From the NCBI GenBank assembly GCA_013400975.1, contig WBMZ01012771.1:186001-250000 (forward strand): 64,000 bases of DNA, read 5' to 3'. This DNA comes from Atrichornis clamosus. Its lineage: Eukaryota > Chordata > Aves > Passeriformes > Menuridae. Each line of letters starts with the position of its first letter. The first letter of the stretch is position 1. The position numbers were made by a program, and so were the translations under genes. The notes under the pieces are model-generated. The model did not search any database, was not told the origin of the DNA, and was given only the letters and a program-made list of their open reading frames with translations. Shown piece after piece: positions 25,400 through 38,594 of this stretch.

Positions 25400-26045
25400 T
25401 TATACAGTTTCAGAAGCCACAGCAAATATCTCAAAGTACTCATGTAATTCTTACTTCCCACTTTGTATGAGTGATGAATTTAGTCCAGCCCTCTTCAAGG
25501 CAGTGCCTAAGTTTCTCCTCTAAGGCCTAGCCCTCAGTGGCTGATGGGTTCTGGTCTTCTCTGTTGCTACACGACAGTTAATGTTTGTGGGACTGTGGGT
25601 CTGTGTGCTTAATTAAACAATTTCCTTTTTATTTGCTTTTGTTGTTGTTGTTGTTGTACTGGATAGTCCAGTACAATACCACCAAGTGTGCAAGCAACTG
25701 TTGACCTGCAGAACCTTGTTGCATCTCAATTAATTTTCCTTTATTGACAGGATTGAGAATAAAAACACCTGATTCCTCTATGCCCTTTGCTGACACCTCC
25801 AGAGACATGTAAGCAAGCGTAATACTCTCCAAGTTTTCCCATGGCAGTGTCAGCACCTACATGGAAGAGGAGAGCTGGGTAATGGTCTGAGGTCTGGACA
25901 AGAATTGGCAGGCTAGATTGTCCTTAGTCTGAGCCCTGGCAAACAGGAAACCTCTCTAGGTCAGGTCAGCCAGGGGGACCTTGTGTCTGATATAGGGAGG
26001 AATCTCCTTTGGCTTTCATTGATGTCACACTCATTAAGTTTTGTG
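25400..26045. other. Unclassified GC-richer segment with a GTT microsatellite
   Basis: After the LTR, composition stays higher in GC to about 26040. A (GTT)n run lies at 25641-25657. The text around 25780-26000 (TTTTCCCATGGCAGTGTCAG, GGTCAGGTCAGCCAGGGGG) has the look of old transposon-derived DNA, but I cannot assign it. The minus-strand frame at 25629-25856 has no recognised domain. Confidence 0.35.
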
Positions 26046-29000
26046 TCAATAAAAATCAAACTTAGCATCTCCAGTCTGTTAGGTTTATTTACAACAGATT
26101 CAAATTTGGTCTTTTCCCATCAAGCCATATGTTTTTGTATTTTCTAAATAAATTATATATATTTTCATAAAACTGTTGTCTGACCTTGCAAAGTGCCTGC
26201 ACCTCCAGTCTAAGGGATCTTTATGGGTGGTTGATTTCTTAATTGCATGTTAAGAACCATAGCAGCATTGCAAAACCCACAAAGCAGACAGTACTCTTCA
26301 TCCCACTGGTAGAAAAATGGAGTTAGTATAGATCTGTAGCAATCTTGCTGTCTCTGAAAGACTGAGCTTATACTTAAGATTTTTGTCATCTGGATAAATT
26401 GTGTAGGAGGTGTGAGGTTTTACTGAGGATACACAGCACCATATTTTAATACTTTAAATTGCTCTATTTGAAGTGTTATGAAATAGCAAATGACCAAATA
26501 CATAAAAAAGGGACAATGTTAACGAGATGAGGCCAAAGTACTGAAATATTAAACAAGAATGGTAAGAGAAATATGCTCAAGAGTTTGTGATGAATAGTCA
26601 CAAGAGGCAGATCTGATTCTGCTCTCATTTATAAGAATGAAATAATATCTTCTTAGGATGGGTTAATTCATGTCATATTTCATATATAACCATTACAAAA
26701 GTATCCTTCTTGTGCCACCAGAACTAATTATCTGCAGTAGTTTTATCTAAATATATAGCAAAGGTATTGAGAAATATTTCACTCATTTCATACATTCAAT
26801 TATTTGTTATGTCTCCTGATATTTTAGTGATTCAATTGCTTATGGTATCATTTGAAAAGTTTGAGATATTTTTGAGAAAAAAAGCCCAAACCCATCTCTG
26901 AATGTAGCTGTAACCTCAGGCAAAATTAACACTGCAGAAGTATGTGAACCTTTTTGGTCTTTTCAGTATGCTGCATAACAAGATGTGATGCTCTTGGGGC
27001 AATCTTGGGTAGATTTGTGCCTGTTATAATTTTTTTTCCCTTAAGTTTCTGCTGTTCCTTTGCAACACATAGAAATTTTGATACTTTAAATCTATCTTTT
27101 CAATCTTTTAAGATGTTGGTACGTTTTCTTCAGGTGATTTCTTTAGTCACTGTTCCTATCTTCTGAGAGTTTCTTTACTTATCTGTTTGTTTATTTACTA
27201 CATGTAATTTTGAAATTTTAGAAACATTGGAAAGCTCCCACTGAAACCTGTGGACAATATTAACTACTCTCCAAACAATCTCATTTAATTGCTTCTAGAG
27301 AAGGGCTGCTTCAAGAGTCTTGCAGGCTAAATGCAGAAGCCTCTTGTCTGGTGGTATTTGCTGGCAGCAGCAGATGGGTGGAAGGAAAGAGAAACCATTC
27401 TTACTTTCCATATTTCCCAGCTGGGCCATCACAGTAAAATATATAGTGCTTCACAAAATAGACTAAATTGTCTTTATTCACCTCAGTGAATTCAGCCCGT
27501 AGCCCATTAAACATCACTATTTATTTCATATTAATTTGTTTGTTTTTCATAAAAGAAGATACAGTGTCATCTAGTCTAGTCCAGTCCCTGATTCCTCACT
27601 CACTGCTGTTGGAAATTTCATCTTTCAGTCTCTTTCTTTGACATTTCTTTCAATGTTTTCTGTTCCTTTTTTTTCCCCCTGTCTTGCACATTTAAATCAA
27701 CTCTTCATAAACAGGATCACCCTACAACACTTCAGATAAATACCAGAAATGCAGATCTCAGCGGCATTAATCACAAATAATGAAAAAGTAGAAGAAATTA
27801 AAGAAGTATTACTTATGCTAGGGCATTAAAATTTTTAAGAATGTGTATTAACAAGAGTATATGAAGTCTGAACAACTTCTTCACTCTCCAGTGAGGGTTT
27901 TCTTTTCTAATATCTGTAATTCCCCAAATGGCATCCCAAAACTAAAATTTTATATCATGATTGAATAAAGCAAAATTAAAACAAAATAGTGAACTGTCAT
28001 TGCAAAATGCCCATATTGAATACTTCAACTGTCTTATCTCACATTAAGGTCTCTTGAATTCATAATTTTTTCTCTGATAACAAGTGGGGTTTTCATAATC
28101 ATTTCCATAAAGATTGTGCAAGACAAAAGAAATAATATCATGTAGGTAAAGTAAGTAATATTACAATTCCAATAAAATAATATGAAATTCCAGTTCTCAA
28201 ATTAGAGCTATCAAAAACACTTATTCAGAAGTCCATTTGCTATACTTTGTATAGGTTGAAAAGTCACAGAAAAACTGGTAAAGATGATTAAACAGACAAA
28301 CACCAAAATTTTCCTTTTGCTTAAACAACATTAAAGGCATCAATGCTATGGAGAAACTATTAATTCTGAATTTTCCATGAAGTGTTAGTAAAAATTTTGT
28401 AACTTGGCTAATAAAACACTAGACAACATTCTAGTAAAAGGTCTGAGGTAAAGTAGAATCACCTCTTTTTTGTACATAATGTAATCTAGTGCAAATAGAA
28501 GTTACCACCAAGCTGATGGTATTCTGCAAGATTATTTAAAAGCCAAAAGCGGTGTTCAGGATATGATGAGTCAAAGGAAAATTATTGGTTGTTATACACA
28601 GTTCATTCTAAATAATTTTATTAATTTTTTATTACAGGCAAACATGGGAAAATATTATTATGTATTTAATTACTTCAAGAGAAGTGACAGCACATCAAAA
28701 TTTAGAATTGAGTGAATGTAGCAAGTACAATTTTGATGAAAAGTAAAAATCATGAACACTGCCCAACAGAACTAAAGATTAATTCCTAATCACTAGCACA
28801 GCAGAAAGAAAATAACCAAATAAATATTGAAGAAACAGTTTCCAGCAAATATATCTGGTCTTGAAAAAGAAAACATAGAGTCCCAAATCCAGCTTTCTTT
28901 CTTACATGGTTAATTCTGCGCTAGTTAATTTGCGTTTCAGGTAATTTTTCTTTCAATCTCCCCATTTAATTACTAGGTTAGAATATTTCTTACAAATGTC

Positions 29001-31099
29001 TGAAAAATTTTAGCTCCCTTTGAACATTGAGATTTTTATGAGAAAATTATGTTTTCTCTAAGGAAAGAGAATAACATTAAGGTATGCCATTAATAGCCTA
29101 TGACTAAAGTCATGAGCAGTACTTAATATCAAAAATTCCTTTATTTAGGATCCTAGTCTCCGTTCACCTGAAGTCAGTGTAAAGGGCCTTGCTTTACTTC
29201 AGTCATTTAAAGAAAGAAAAAGGTATATCTCCTAAAATTCCAGATAATGGATACAGTCTTATTAAATTGTTCAAGAAGCAATCATAAATTCAAATAAGAA
29301 AGCATAAAGACAATTATAAATGCTTTACATTACTGGTGTTCTTGCTAGCATACTTCTTTACATGTTTTGTCTTTCATTGTATTGTCAGAATTAAAATTTT
29401 TATATACATATCGTGAGTATAGTTGTGAATTATTAAGACATAACTAATGACAGCAACAATATAAAATATGTGTAAAGGAGGGACAATTTTTCATATGAGA
29501 ACTCTGAACAATATCTGCTTAAGGTCATGAGCTAGATTAATGAATGACATATGCATGGATATGTACATATATATCAAAATCTGGGGGGAAAATGTGTTAG
29601 TGGGTTTTGGGGGATTATGATTTCTCTTTTACTTTTCATATAAAAACAGTATTGGAAAAGCAGGACAGAGTCAATCTGTGTTGCAGCAGTGAGAAAGAGT
29701 AGCAGAGGTGAGAAAGAGTAGCACAGGCAGAAGCACAGGAATTTCCTAAATTAATGTTGCTATAAAATCTGAAAACTAACTTCTCAGAAAGTTCCTATGC
29801 AGATTTTCATGCTTTCATCTAGTGTTTGATGTTTTATTGAGGGGTATTTGTAACTCATGTGTATTTATCCATAATTCATATAAAAAGGCAGTTTACACAG
29901 CTCAGAATGTCTCCAAGTCCAAGTGTTCTCCTGCCACATTCCCACAGTAAGATTTTAATTAGTTGAAATTTCCAGCCAAGTGACAAGGAGTTCTGGAGAC
30001 TTTCTGCAACTTTTATAAGAAATAGTTGACCCAGAACAATACAGATTGGGATTCCAATATTTTCTAGTTTATATCCAAAGCCTTTGATCATGTCAGTCCC
30101 TTTCTGGATGCAATATGTTACACATTGCTGTCAAAAATGGACATATTACAGGATGCAATTCACAATGCAACTCATATAAAATAACTAATCTGGGAAATCA
30201 AACACTCTACAGTGATTCTTAAGATTATATTAAAGTATAAAAGATGCATATAGGAACCCTGACTGGCAAATCAGTCACTAGACAGTGAATCTATAGGTTA
30301 TAGTAAGTCTAAAAGAAGCATACAGGTACCTTGGCCATCAAATGAGAAAGTGTGAATCTCTGGATACACAGATAAAGACTTACCTGTGGCCGAAGAACAT
30401 AAACCCTTGTGCAGAAGTCAGATAACAGCAGTCACTGTAGTAATGTTTATGGTTTTTCCCTCTATCTTAGCAGGGTTGACATTCCGCGTGACTAGGTCAT
30501 AGGATTAAATCACAAGGAAAGAAAGGCAAGATGATCTGAACAGGTATTGATAAAGGATGTGAAACAGAGGTCATGGGGAGAACAAGGAGGTAAATTAAGT
30601 TACCTTGTTGATTAAAAGACTTATGAACCCACAATACCCAGAGACTGTAAAATTTTAAGTGACATCCAAAAACCTTGGGTCTCAGTACTATTTCATTTTC
30701 AGATAGCAACTGTGAAACAGATAGACAAAATTAACTTTTTGATACAGTTCCACTTAAAGAGAAAAATCTGACCTCATTTACTGCATTAAACAAAGTGGCA
30801 GATGGCTGGTGTACCAAAATACTTCAAAATTTCTCCTGAGAAAGTAATTGAGACATGAATATAATATAAACAGTAGGACTTCCTGCTTTTCAAATTGACT
30901 TAAAAACTCGTCAGTTGCAGTCCAGTGTTTTTTGCTAGTACAGGACCACAGATTTTATATTGACAGTATTGATTGTTGTGACCTTAGCTGACCTGGACTT
31001 GTTATACCTGTGTTAAAAAATGTGTTGCAATTCAGAAATTTCTGCCTTAATTGTTTTAGTTCAGTTCAGTTTATAAGAAGAGTAATTATTCTCTGTAGA
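26046..31099. other. Gene-free AT-rich stretch
   Basis: No genes or known repeats recognised over about 5 kb. There is a two-copy 19-bp tandem repeat at 29689-29726. A strong minus-strand splice donor word (CAG|GTAAGT) lies with its exon side at 30384, but no convincing acceptor is seen for it. Confidence 0.65.
29689..29726. repeat. 19-bp tandem duplication
   Basis: GTGAGAAAGAGTAGCAGAG is followed directly by GTGAGAAAGAGTAGCACAG. The units differ at one base. Confidence 0.88.
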
Positions 31100-31230
31100 A
31101 TGAACTTGTTGTGACCCTAGAACAAAAAAGCAGAGAAATGAGATGATACCACAGGCCTTAGATGGTCACTCATACTGTGCTCAGTTTCTGGTCACTGCAG
31201 CAGTGCAATTTTGTGAATCAGGTAAAAACA
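31100..31230 (+). mobile_element. Possible old CR1/L3-type LINE fragment
   Basis: The text GATACCACAGGCCTTAGATG followed by CATACTGTGCTCAGTTTCTG and GGTCACTGCAGCAG aligns by eye with the CR1-clade ORF2 stretch that encodes the (R)PHLEYCVQFW block near the end of the reverse transcriptase region. It is short and strongly diverged. Edges are not visible. Confidence 0.4.
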
Positions 31231-33619
31231 ATTTTGTTGTTAACAAGCAGAACAGAAAAAACTAAGTAGTTAGGAAGCAAAGAAAAGAAAGACAACACAA
31301 ACAGACTGCATTCAGCAAGCATAAAAATAGACCCAAGTGGCCCAAGACTGACGTGGAATAAAGTCACAACATGAATGTGATAATCCTCATGATTCAGGAC
31401 TCAGACTCATGACTTTGAACACATTATAGCTGTGTTGGGGGTTTTTTTTGTTGTTGTTTTGGTTTGGTTTTTTTGGAGTGAAATTAGTAGTGAAATATGC
31501 TGTGAAATATGTAGGAAGGAGGTTATTACAAGCAAAAGAAAAGAAGTCGTCTCATAGTTACACTAGCTAAACAGGACAAGGAAGTCTAAATCTTTATGAA
31601 AGGGTGTTTATCACCTTTTGAAACATGAAAACTACTTAAAAAACCTTCAGCAGACAACCAGCCAGGCTTCAGGTTCTGTGTATCTTCGATTACCTTCCTG
31701 AAGAACTGAAAGAAATGGATGAAATCCCTTCTTTGAAGTTCCTAGATGAATGTTGTATAAGGCTGCATAACCAATATTTCAAAATGATACTACAGTCAAG
31801 CATAAAAACCAACACACACATACATAAGAAAGCACTTTTACTTCAAGTATTTGAGACAGTTTCAGAAAGCATCAGTGCTACAAAGCAGTACTGCTGAATA
31901 ATTAGAAATATAGATGATATAGAAATTTCAGTAAGATGGACTGAAAAGTTAGAATTTTTTTTTTACATATCACATATCTAATATCTATGTATTTCATGGG
32001 TTTTAAATGTTTGAGACTGTTAAAAAGCCTCATATTATAGGAGGTTCTTCAAATTTTTATTATAATATATAAGGATATAACAAGATTGAATAAATAGTCC
32101 CGGGTCTTCTCTTTTTTGCCCAAGGAATTTAACTTTGGTCAATCACCTATACTTATTTAACCTGCAGGAAGAGGTTTTCTCATTTCCAGGTTAAATCACA
32201 TCATGTATGGGGTTCAGTTGTTTGTTTACATAGATTGCTATTTACTAACATTTTAGATAAGTTAAAGATACCAATGGCATGGCCTAATGTAGAAATCCTT
32301 ATTTTGTTCATCTTTGTGCTAAAATCAAATGAACATTATTTTTTTCAAAGCAGCAAAAATACCAGAGTGTATATTATTAAAATATTCTCATAATCTTGTG
32401 TTACTGCTGGTAGAATCATGCTGCTGGCTTATTTAAAATGAGACATCAATCACACATGGAGACAATAACAACCACTTAACTGATAGTCTTCTGACCCAGG
32501 TCAAAATGAAATATTAGAATACAGAGTGGAAAAAATTAGTAGGATCTAATCATTTTATGCATTACCATGACAACTAATTTATTGGATAATGTGTAATAAT
32601 AACATACATGAGCAGTTTTTTATTCTTTGTATAACTAATGAAATGCTGGAGGTTTGGGTTTTGTTTGTTTGCTTTTTTTTTTTTTCCAAAAAGATTTATT
32701 TCATTTTACTTATTTCTTATGGGTTTAGACTAATTTTCGAAATATATAGTCAGAGATGATCTAATTAATGGAGATTAAGAGTTGTGCTTAAATGGATGTT
32801 GAACACCATACTTCTGTTGTTTCTATATTAGAATGAATATAAAAGCTATTTATGATCAGTTAAAATCTTGGAACATTATTTTTAATTCCTTGAATTGAGG
32901 AACTTAATGTGTTTATAATAGAATTTAATATATTCCACTTCAAATGTCAAAGTACCCCACAAAGGACATAACATTTCTGTGTTCTACAGCCTAAAGAAGT
33001 CTTTTTCATATTCATGTCCATGGAAGGCATACAGGAGTCTTTCGATATGTATGTAATGAACAAGAACCAAGGAAACAGACATAGCAGGGGCAGCTTGAGC
33101 TTGATATAGAATTTTGCTGTGAGGTTTAAATCTGGGCCAGTTTCTTTACTTATGAAAATGAATGACTTTGCATTTTATCAAACCGTGTAGCAAATGAGAC
33201 TACCATTTAAGAGGTTCATTAAGTCTTTCAAAATACAACTTACAAAGTTTAATTAAAGCAAGAGGAATAGAATTTATCAAACCTGAAATGCAATGAGAGA
33301 TGTATGCCATTGTGTCACAGAGACAGCATTGAGATTCCAGATAATCTAGGTCTAGGCTAAAAATTACATAAATTCTTCATTCAGATATCAAAAAAGAAGA
33401 TAATTTTGAACAACGGGCAAAAGTAGAGAAGCTAATGGAAATAGAAGCATACTTATGAAACTGTGCTATGCTTGACTGTATTTCAGAGAGAGTAGCATAA
33501 CCTCCCTTCCATAACACTAAAATAAATGTATTACAAAGCTACTGAGACTTTTAGCAGGAGATCATAATAAATCTATTGATTTAGTCATGGTGTTATAACA
33601 CTGGGGAATTAACAATGTG
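31231..33619. other. Gene-free stretch
   Basis: No gene is recognised. G/T-rich low complexity at about 31438-31474 (GTTTTTTTTGTTGTTGTTTT) and a T run near 32674 are the only notable features. Confidence 0.65.
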
Positions 33620-34560
33620 GTGAATTCCTAAAGAATCTGTCTTGAGACTGCTCATATTAATACAAAAATTTTTGTTAGCCTGCTTGATAGAAGAAGTATG
33701 ATAATGTACTTAATTTATAACATAAAATTAAAAGGAATGAACAAGATATGAGAGAATTGGAATATTATTCATGAAGGGATGGATAATCTTTAGGGACGGA
33801 AAAAGAATGAAATTCAGTGGAACAATGCCTAGTCCTTTAATTGATGCTAATAAGAAATTGGGGACTCATTGGATTGATGCAGCAGAGAAATAAGACGGGG
33901 CTATATGATTTGATAATAACATAGTTGTAAACTACCAACCTGATGAAGCTATAAAAGTAAACAAATGTAATGTCTGGATATAGTAAACACAATGCAGATA
34001 TAAGGTAATGTTCCTGTCAATGTACAAAGTGTTGATTGCACTTCATCTGTGTAGTATGGACTGCTGTTTAACCAATATTCAAGAAACATATATTTGAGCT
34101 GGAATAAATGCAGACAAAGCCTGTTAAAACAGGCATGGTAAAGAAAGGGTTTTTTAGAAGAAGAAAAAAGAAGTCTGAAAATTATTTGTTATGTAAATTT
34201 GGAAAGAAATGTAGGTTTCTTTCTATAATTAAACTCAGGATACAAATAGAAAGAGCTAAAGGAAAATGAAGACAACAAAATAATACAAACTGACAGTGGA
34301 TAAACTCAAGGTTTCTTCTAAGAGAATAAAAATAAGAAGTGAAGCACAGAATTATAAAAAACAGCATCAAATATGAGTCTTGTAGCAAGACAGGGATTTG
34401 GCCATCTCTTGCCAGAATTTACATCTGTTGCACAAGACCAGAAATTCCACAGGAGACTAGATGAGCATAGATGCTCTCTGTTGCAAATTGGACACATTTG
34501 TGTTGTGACTGGGGTTGGACTTCTAAAAATTGCCAGTATTTTTTTCTAACTAAACCCCTG
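33620..34560 (+). mobile_element. Ancient CR1-clade LINE relic
   Basis: A heavily decayed CR1-like copy in sense orientation. The best part is 33770-34070: GAATGAAATTCAGTGGAACA corresponds to the M-K-F-N coding stretch that follows the RT active site in CR1, and ATAAGGTAATGTTCCTGTC followed by CACTTCATCTGTGTAGTATG corresponds to the block preceding E-Y-C-V-Q-F-W. Near the end, GACTGGGGTTGGACTTC resembles the CR1 3' untranslated tail (GGGGTTGGACTAGATGATC). It has more substitutions than the other CR1 copies here, so it is older, of the kind seen in many reptile and bird genomes. The outer edges are guesses. Confidence 0.55.
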
Positions 34561-36316
34561 AAATTATGACTGATAGCTATCTCCTGACCCACACAAAGTG
34601 AGTGGGTTCATCAGAATATACTTCCCAGGGTAGAGTTGTTTACTGGATTTGAAAAAAACCTCATGAACTTAATCGTAATTCCTCCCTTTCTGCCAGCCTA
34701 CAGAAAGCATTAAATGACTCAATATCATGCAGCTGGGAAGACTTTTATCCTGGTAGCAGATAGTTGCAGTCCAAGTTTGAAATGTATTTGCAATAATAAT
34801 ATTCCACTGTATTTTCCCTTTGCTGTTTTGTTTCATGGATTAAAATAAATAAATAAAATAATCAATCTTCAAATCTGCTACTCAGGCACTTTCACTCAGG
34901 GACTGAAAAATAAATCATGCCTTGTGAGACAAGTACTGAGAAAGTCACAGAAATTCCCAGTAAGTCTCCTGTATCACTAAAGGAAATTCTAATACAAGAG
35001 CTTTTTTTTATTTGTTCATGGTCTGTTTCACTGACAAGAAAGAAGAGGCAAAGAAAAGTCCACTCAATAGTGGTATTATGAAACTAACCTTTCTAAGGAT
35101 TTATTTTAACAAATTTTTAAGATACTGTTATATAGAGTATACTGTATAAATTTCAATGTTCTGCATAAATATATGGATATGTAAGAGGTCATAAGTAAAC
35201 AGTTCATCTCTTTTCAGTAGATAACTTAAATAATGTAGAAATACCTAATGCTGACGAAATATGTCTGGAGGCATTTTAAATTTCTGGCTACTTTAAATTA
35301 TTAGAAAGTCTTGATAACATGAATAACTATCACATTTGTGTCAGCTGGAATCATTGAATAATATTCACAAGACTGTTTTTTCTGTTCATTTTCAATATAC
35401 TCTGTAACACACAAAGCTACCTCTTCTTGCAAAATGTGATACCGTAATTAATGAAATGGACAAAACTCTGAGATAAAAAGAATGCTTTTCACATTTCCTT
35501 GCAATTTTTGCTAGGAAAACAAGGCAAAAAGAACTTTTAATTGAAAGTTTTCAGACCACTAAGATGGCTATGCTTTCCAGATACCTGAGAATTTGTTACA
35601 TGAGCTCTTTTTTCATCTACCATTATCATCAATCACACATGGAAAATCCAATGACACATTTAACCATAAATGTAGCATTGATTATTCAGCTTTTCCTGTT
35701 ATAGTGTTCAGCGTGGCTATTAGCAAAATCTATCTCCAATTCCGCTTCATTTTTTGGGAGGAGAGACTTAAAAAAAAACCCCAAACAGCTATTTTTGAGG
35801 TTGTAGATGCTTTGCTTTCAATTATAGAACTGAAGCAAAAGTAAGAGTAGCACTATTTTTTCCTACTTTTTTTTTTTTTTTTACTGGCATATCTTACAGA
35901 AGAAACAAAGCTAGACCTTTTCTCAATGCAAAATGAACTTCAATGAATGAAGTTTGTCTTTATTTCAGATTTAAGAAGAGTAGAAGTGCCCTGCACCATT
36001 GTGCTTAAATGTCACTGAACTACAAAAGCAGTTTAAAACATGGAGTGCATGGGTCTTTCTCTGCAGATAACCAACTGAAATGCCATTGGCAGATATGTCA
36101 ACATTTCCATCCATACTTTGATCATGACATTTTCTACAGTAAGAGTTTTACCATTGTCTCTGCATTCCATAGCATTTTCACATTTGGTATTTTGCCACTA
36201 TGAAAATGTTTAAAATAAATTCTAAGATATTAGTACCTGTCTTTGATGTGAAAAAATACGTACTTCTATTTTCAACAATAGCCTTTCACATTTGTTGAAA
36301 ATGAAGATATCTTAAA

Positions 36317-36341
36317 AGAAACAAAACAAAACAAAACAAAA
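36317..36341. repeat. AAAAC pentanucleotide repeat
   Basis: About four to five units of AAAAC. A simple repeat of the type common in bird genomes. Confidence 0.85.
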
Positions 36342-37236
36342 TGATCTGTTGAAAACAGACTGTGCTAGTGAATTGTCAGGCAAAAATAAGATTCGAGACA
36401 CAACCACACCCTGCTCCATATTCAAAGATAGAACACGATCTTCAGAATACAGTTTCAGGAATCACCTTAATGGACCCTTTCCTGAAAAACATTTGTTAAA
36501 ACCAGAATTTAGTGCAATGCATTATTTTTTTCAGATTTCTAAATATTGCTACAACTTTCTCAAACTTCTACACCACTGGCTACATCTCTAAGTCCGGGTA
36601 TTTGTAACCTAAGCTGTTTCCTTTGATGTTTGGCATCTGAAAGCTCTGAGAATTCATTTTCTGTTTGGAGCTTAGCTCATCTCTAAATCTCTGAGGAAAA
36701 CCCATCTGGAGCTACTACTGCCAAAATTACTAAGCCTCTCACTTCAGATCAAACTCTCTGGCTTCTTTAAACTCACAGAATTAGCCATAAATGTGGGAAA
36801 GTTCTCAAAAGCTAAATAAAACCAACATTCTCTTCAGATCCCCTATGCTTCCAAAAGCAGCAACACTGACAATAAGGTCAGTTTTACTAAGCAGCTACTA
36901 CGAAATGTCTTTCCCACATAATTGTTTTTTAATTAATTTTGCCAAATTTTGATCAAAGGGATACTGCAAAATATGAAATTTTACATAAACTTAATATTTA
37001 TGTTTCTGTATGATCCTAAATGCTGAAGCCCTTGTGACATGATTTTCAGCTCTTCACATGAAAATTTCCCCCCTCCCACCCCTTACATATCAGATACACA
37101 CATATGATGAAAAAGAAAGCTTAATAAAAAGTTTCCAGTTATCTGTTTAGCACCATGTTTAATACCATGAAAAAAAACCCAAAAAACAAGGGAACACAGC
37201 AACTAATTAAACAAAGACACCTGAACACACTGAAAC

Positions 37237-37275
37237 AAATAGGTAAGATGAATTTATATACCATCTTACCTATTT
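37237..37275. repeat. Perfect 14-bp inverted repeat (hairpin)
   Basis: AAATAGGTAAGATG (37237-37250) and CATCTTACCTATTT (37262-37275) are perfect reverse complements around an 11-base loop. A third, direct copy of the word (GGTAAGATGAAT) lies near 37298-37309. A 14-bp perfect stem is longer than the other hairpins seen here. It is too short for an animal microRNA precursor by itself. It may be a remnant of a small inverted-repeat element or an inverted duplication. Confidence 0.85.
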
Positions 37276-37717
37276 ATGTAGAAATATATACAAATTGGTA
37301 AGATGAATAATACCATTTGGCTTCTTAGCCAAAAAGATGCTTTTTCATTCATTCTGTTTTCATCAGCTTTCAATGTCTTTTCAAATCACATTGAAAATCC
37401 TGTGGAAACTCCTCTGTTCTTCCAAAGCTAGGCTGTGAGTATGCCATTTACCACATGATCGTTCTCTGCTCACACTGATGTGTTGCAATCTGCTTAACTA
37501 TCCTTGGTTAACTACACTTTGACAATAACCTGTTTTGTGACAAACGTTTTCATTAGCTGACTTTTGTCATTTGCTTAGTGTTTTAAGTCCTCAAGGTAGA
37601 TAAGGAAATGACAGATATAAAAAGTTTATAATTTTTATAATGTTATAATAATTATTTTATAATCTGCACTGTGATGTATATAAGAAGGAGCTGTTACTCC
37701 TCAGGGAACTCAATGGC

Positions 37718-37728
37718 TATATATATAT
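37718..37728. repeat. Short TA dinucleotide run
   Basis: TATATATATAT, a minor microsatellite between the two hairpins of this region. Confidence 0.8.
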
Positions 37729-37780
37729 CACATTAAGGTAAAATCTCTTAAATGACAGCTTTACACTCCAGCATACGACC

Positions 37781-38179
37781 ATGACTCAGAAACAAACACA
37801 TCTTGACAGAGTCAGAAATACTGTATGTAACACTGGTGGCAATTTTTCATTTGGCAATAACAAATACAATGTATTCAGGAGCTTGATTAGACATAGCATA
37901 TTGTCCGTCATAAAAGCAATATCCTCAGGGTTACCAGTGAAGGTAATCTGGCAAGATCCTCCTATCTTTAGTAGGAGTACTACAGTACTCCTACAGTACA
38001 CTCATAGTTCATCTTTTGTCTGTTTACATTTTTGTCCATCTTTCCAGTGGCGTGGTGCCTGTAACAGATTTTTTTTTCATTTCAGTGCAAGATATCTGCC
38101 AAGACAATGTGCATTTAGATGGTTAGTGTGCAAATTCTTTGAAAACCTTCCCCCTGTTCTGCAGAGCTCTCTCCTTTGA
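37781..38179 (+). other. 132-codon open frame of unknown status
   Basis: An ATG-started frame of 132 codons with no recognised domain, signal peptide or clear membrane segment. A second frame of 71 codons is open on the opposite strand (37786-38001). With the base composition here, roughly one frame of this length is expected by chance in 64 kb of six-frame sequence, by my own estimate. It contains the palindrome at 37971-37994. Codon use shows nothing that supports selection. Treat as non-coding unless transcripts or conservation show otherwise. Confidence 0.15.
37971..37994. repeat. Perfect 11-bp palindrome with 2-base centre
   Basis: GTAGGAGTACT, then AC, then AGTACTCCTAC. This is a 24-base near-perfect palindrome. 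A further CTACAGTAC repeat follows it. Such palindromes can extrude as cruciforms and are sites of instability. No protein binding site is recognised. Confidence 0.88.
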
Positions 38180-38572
38180 GACTTGTCTCATTATTTGAAG
38201 TCCATCTCTTCTGGACATTATTTGATTTGCATAAGCGAAAAAAAATTACCTGAATAGATAAGAGGCAAAAAGATAGATTTTATATATGCATGCTGCTGTC
38301 AGTGAGGCAGAATATATTCTACTGGGCACATGGAAAACCCATTTAGAACAGTTGTGATGTCAAAATACACACAGATCAAGACTGCAGTCATCTTAGGTTT
38401 GCAACTGGCAAACAGTGGTATCAATGCAAATTTCCATATCGAGAACCAGAACACACATAGGTATACACAGACATTTACCTGACATATGTGATGTGGGTTT
38501 AAACACATAAAAATATTTTATAATTTCCAAAAGAACTTTTTTTTTTTGGTGAAAGATGTAGATGTTGACACT

Positions 38573-38594
38573 CAAGTTATCAAGAGATAACTTG
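38573..38594. repeat. Perfect 9-bp hairpin
   Basis: CAAGTTATC and GATAACTTG around the loop AAGA. Could be chance. Confidence 0.8.
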
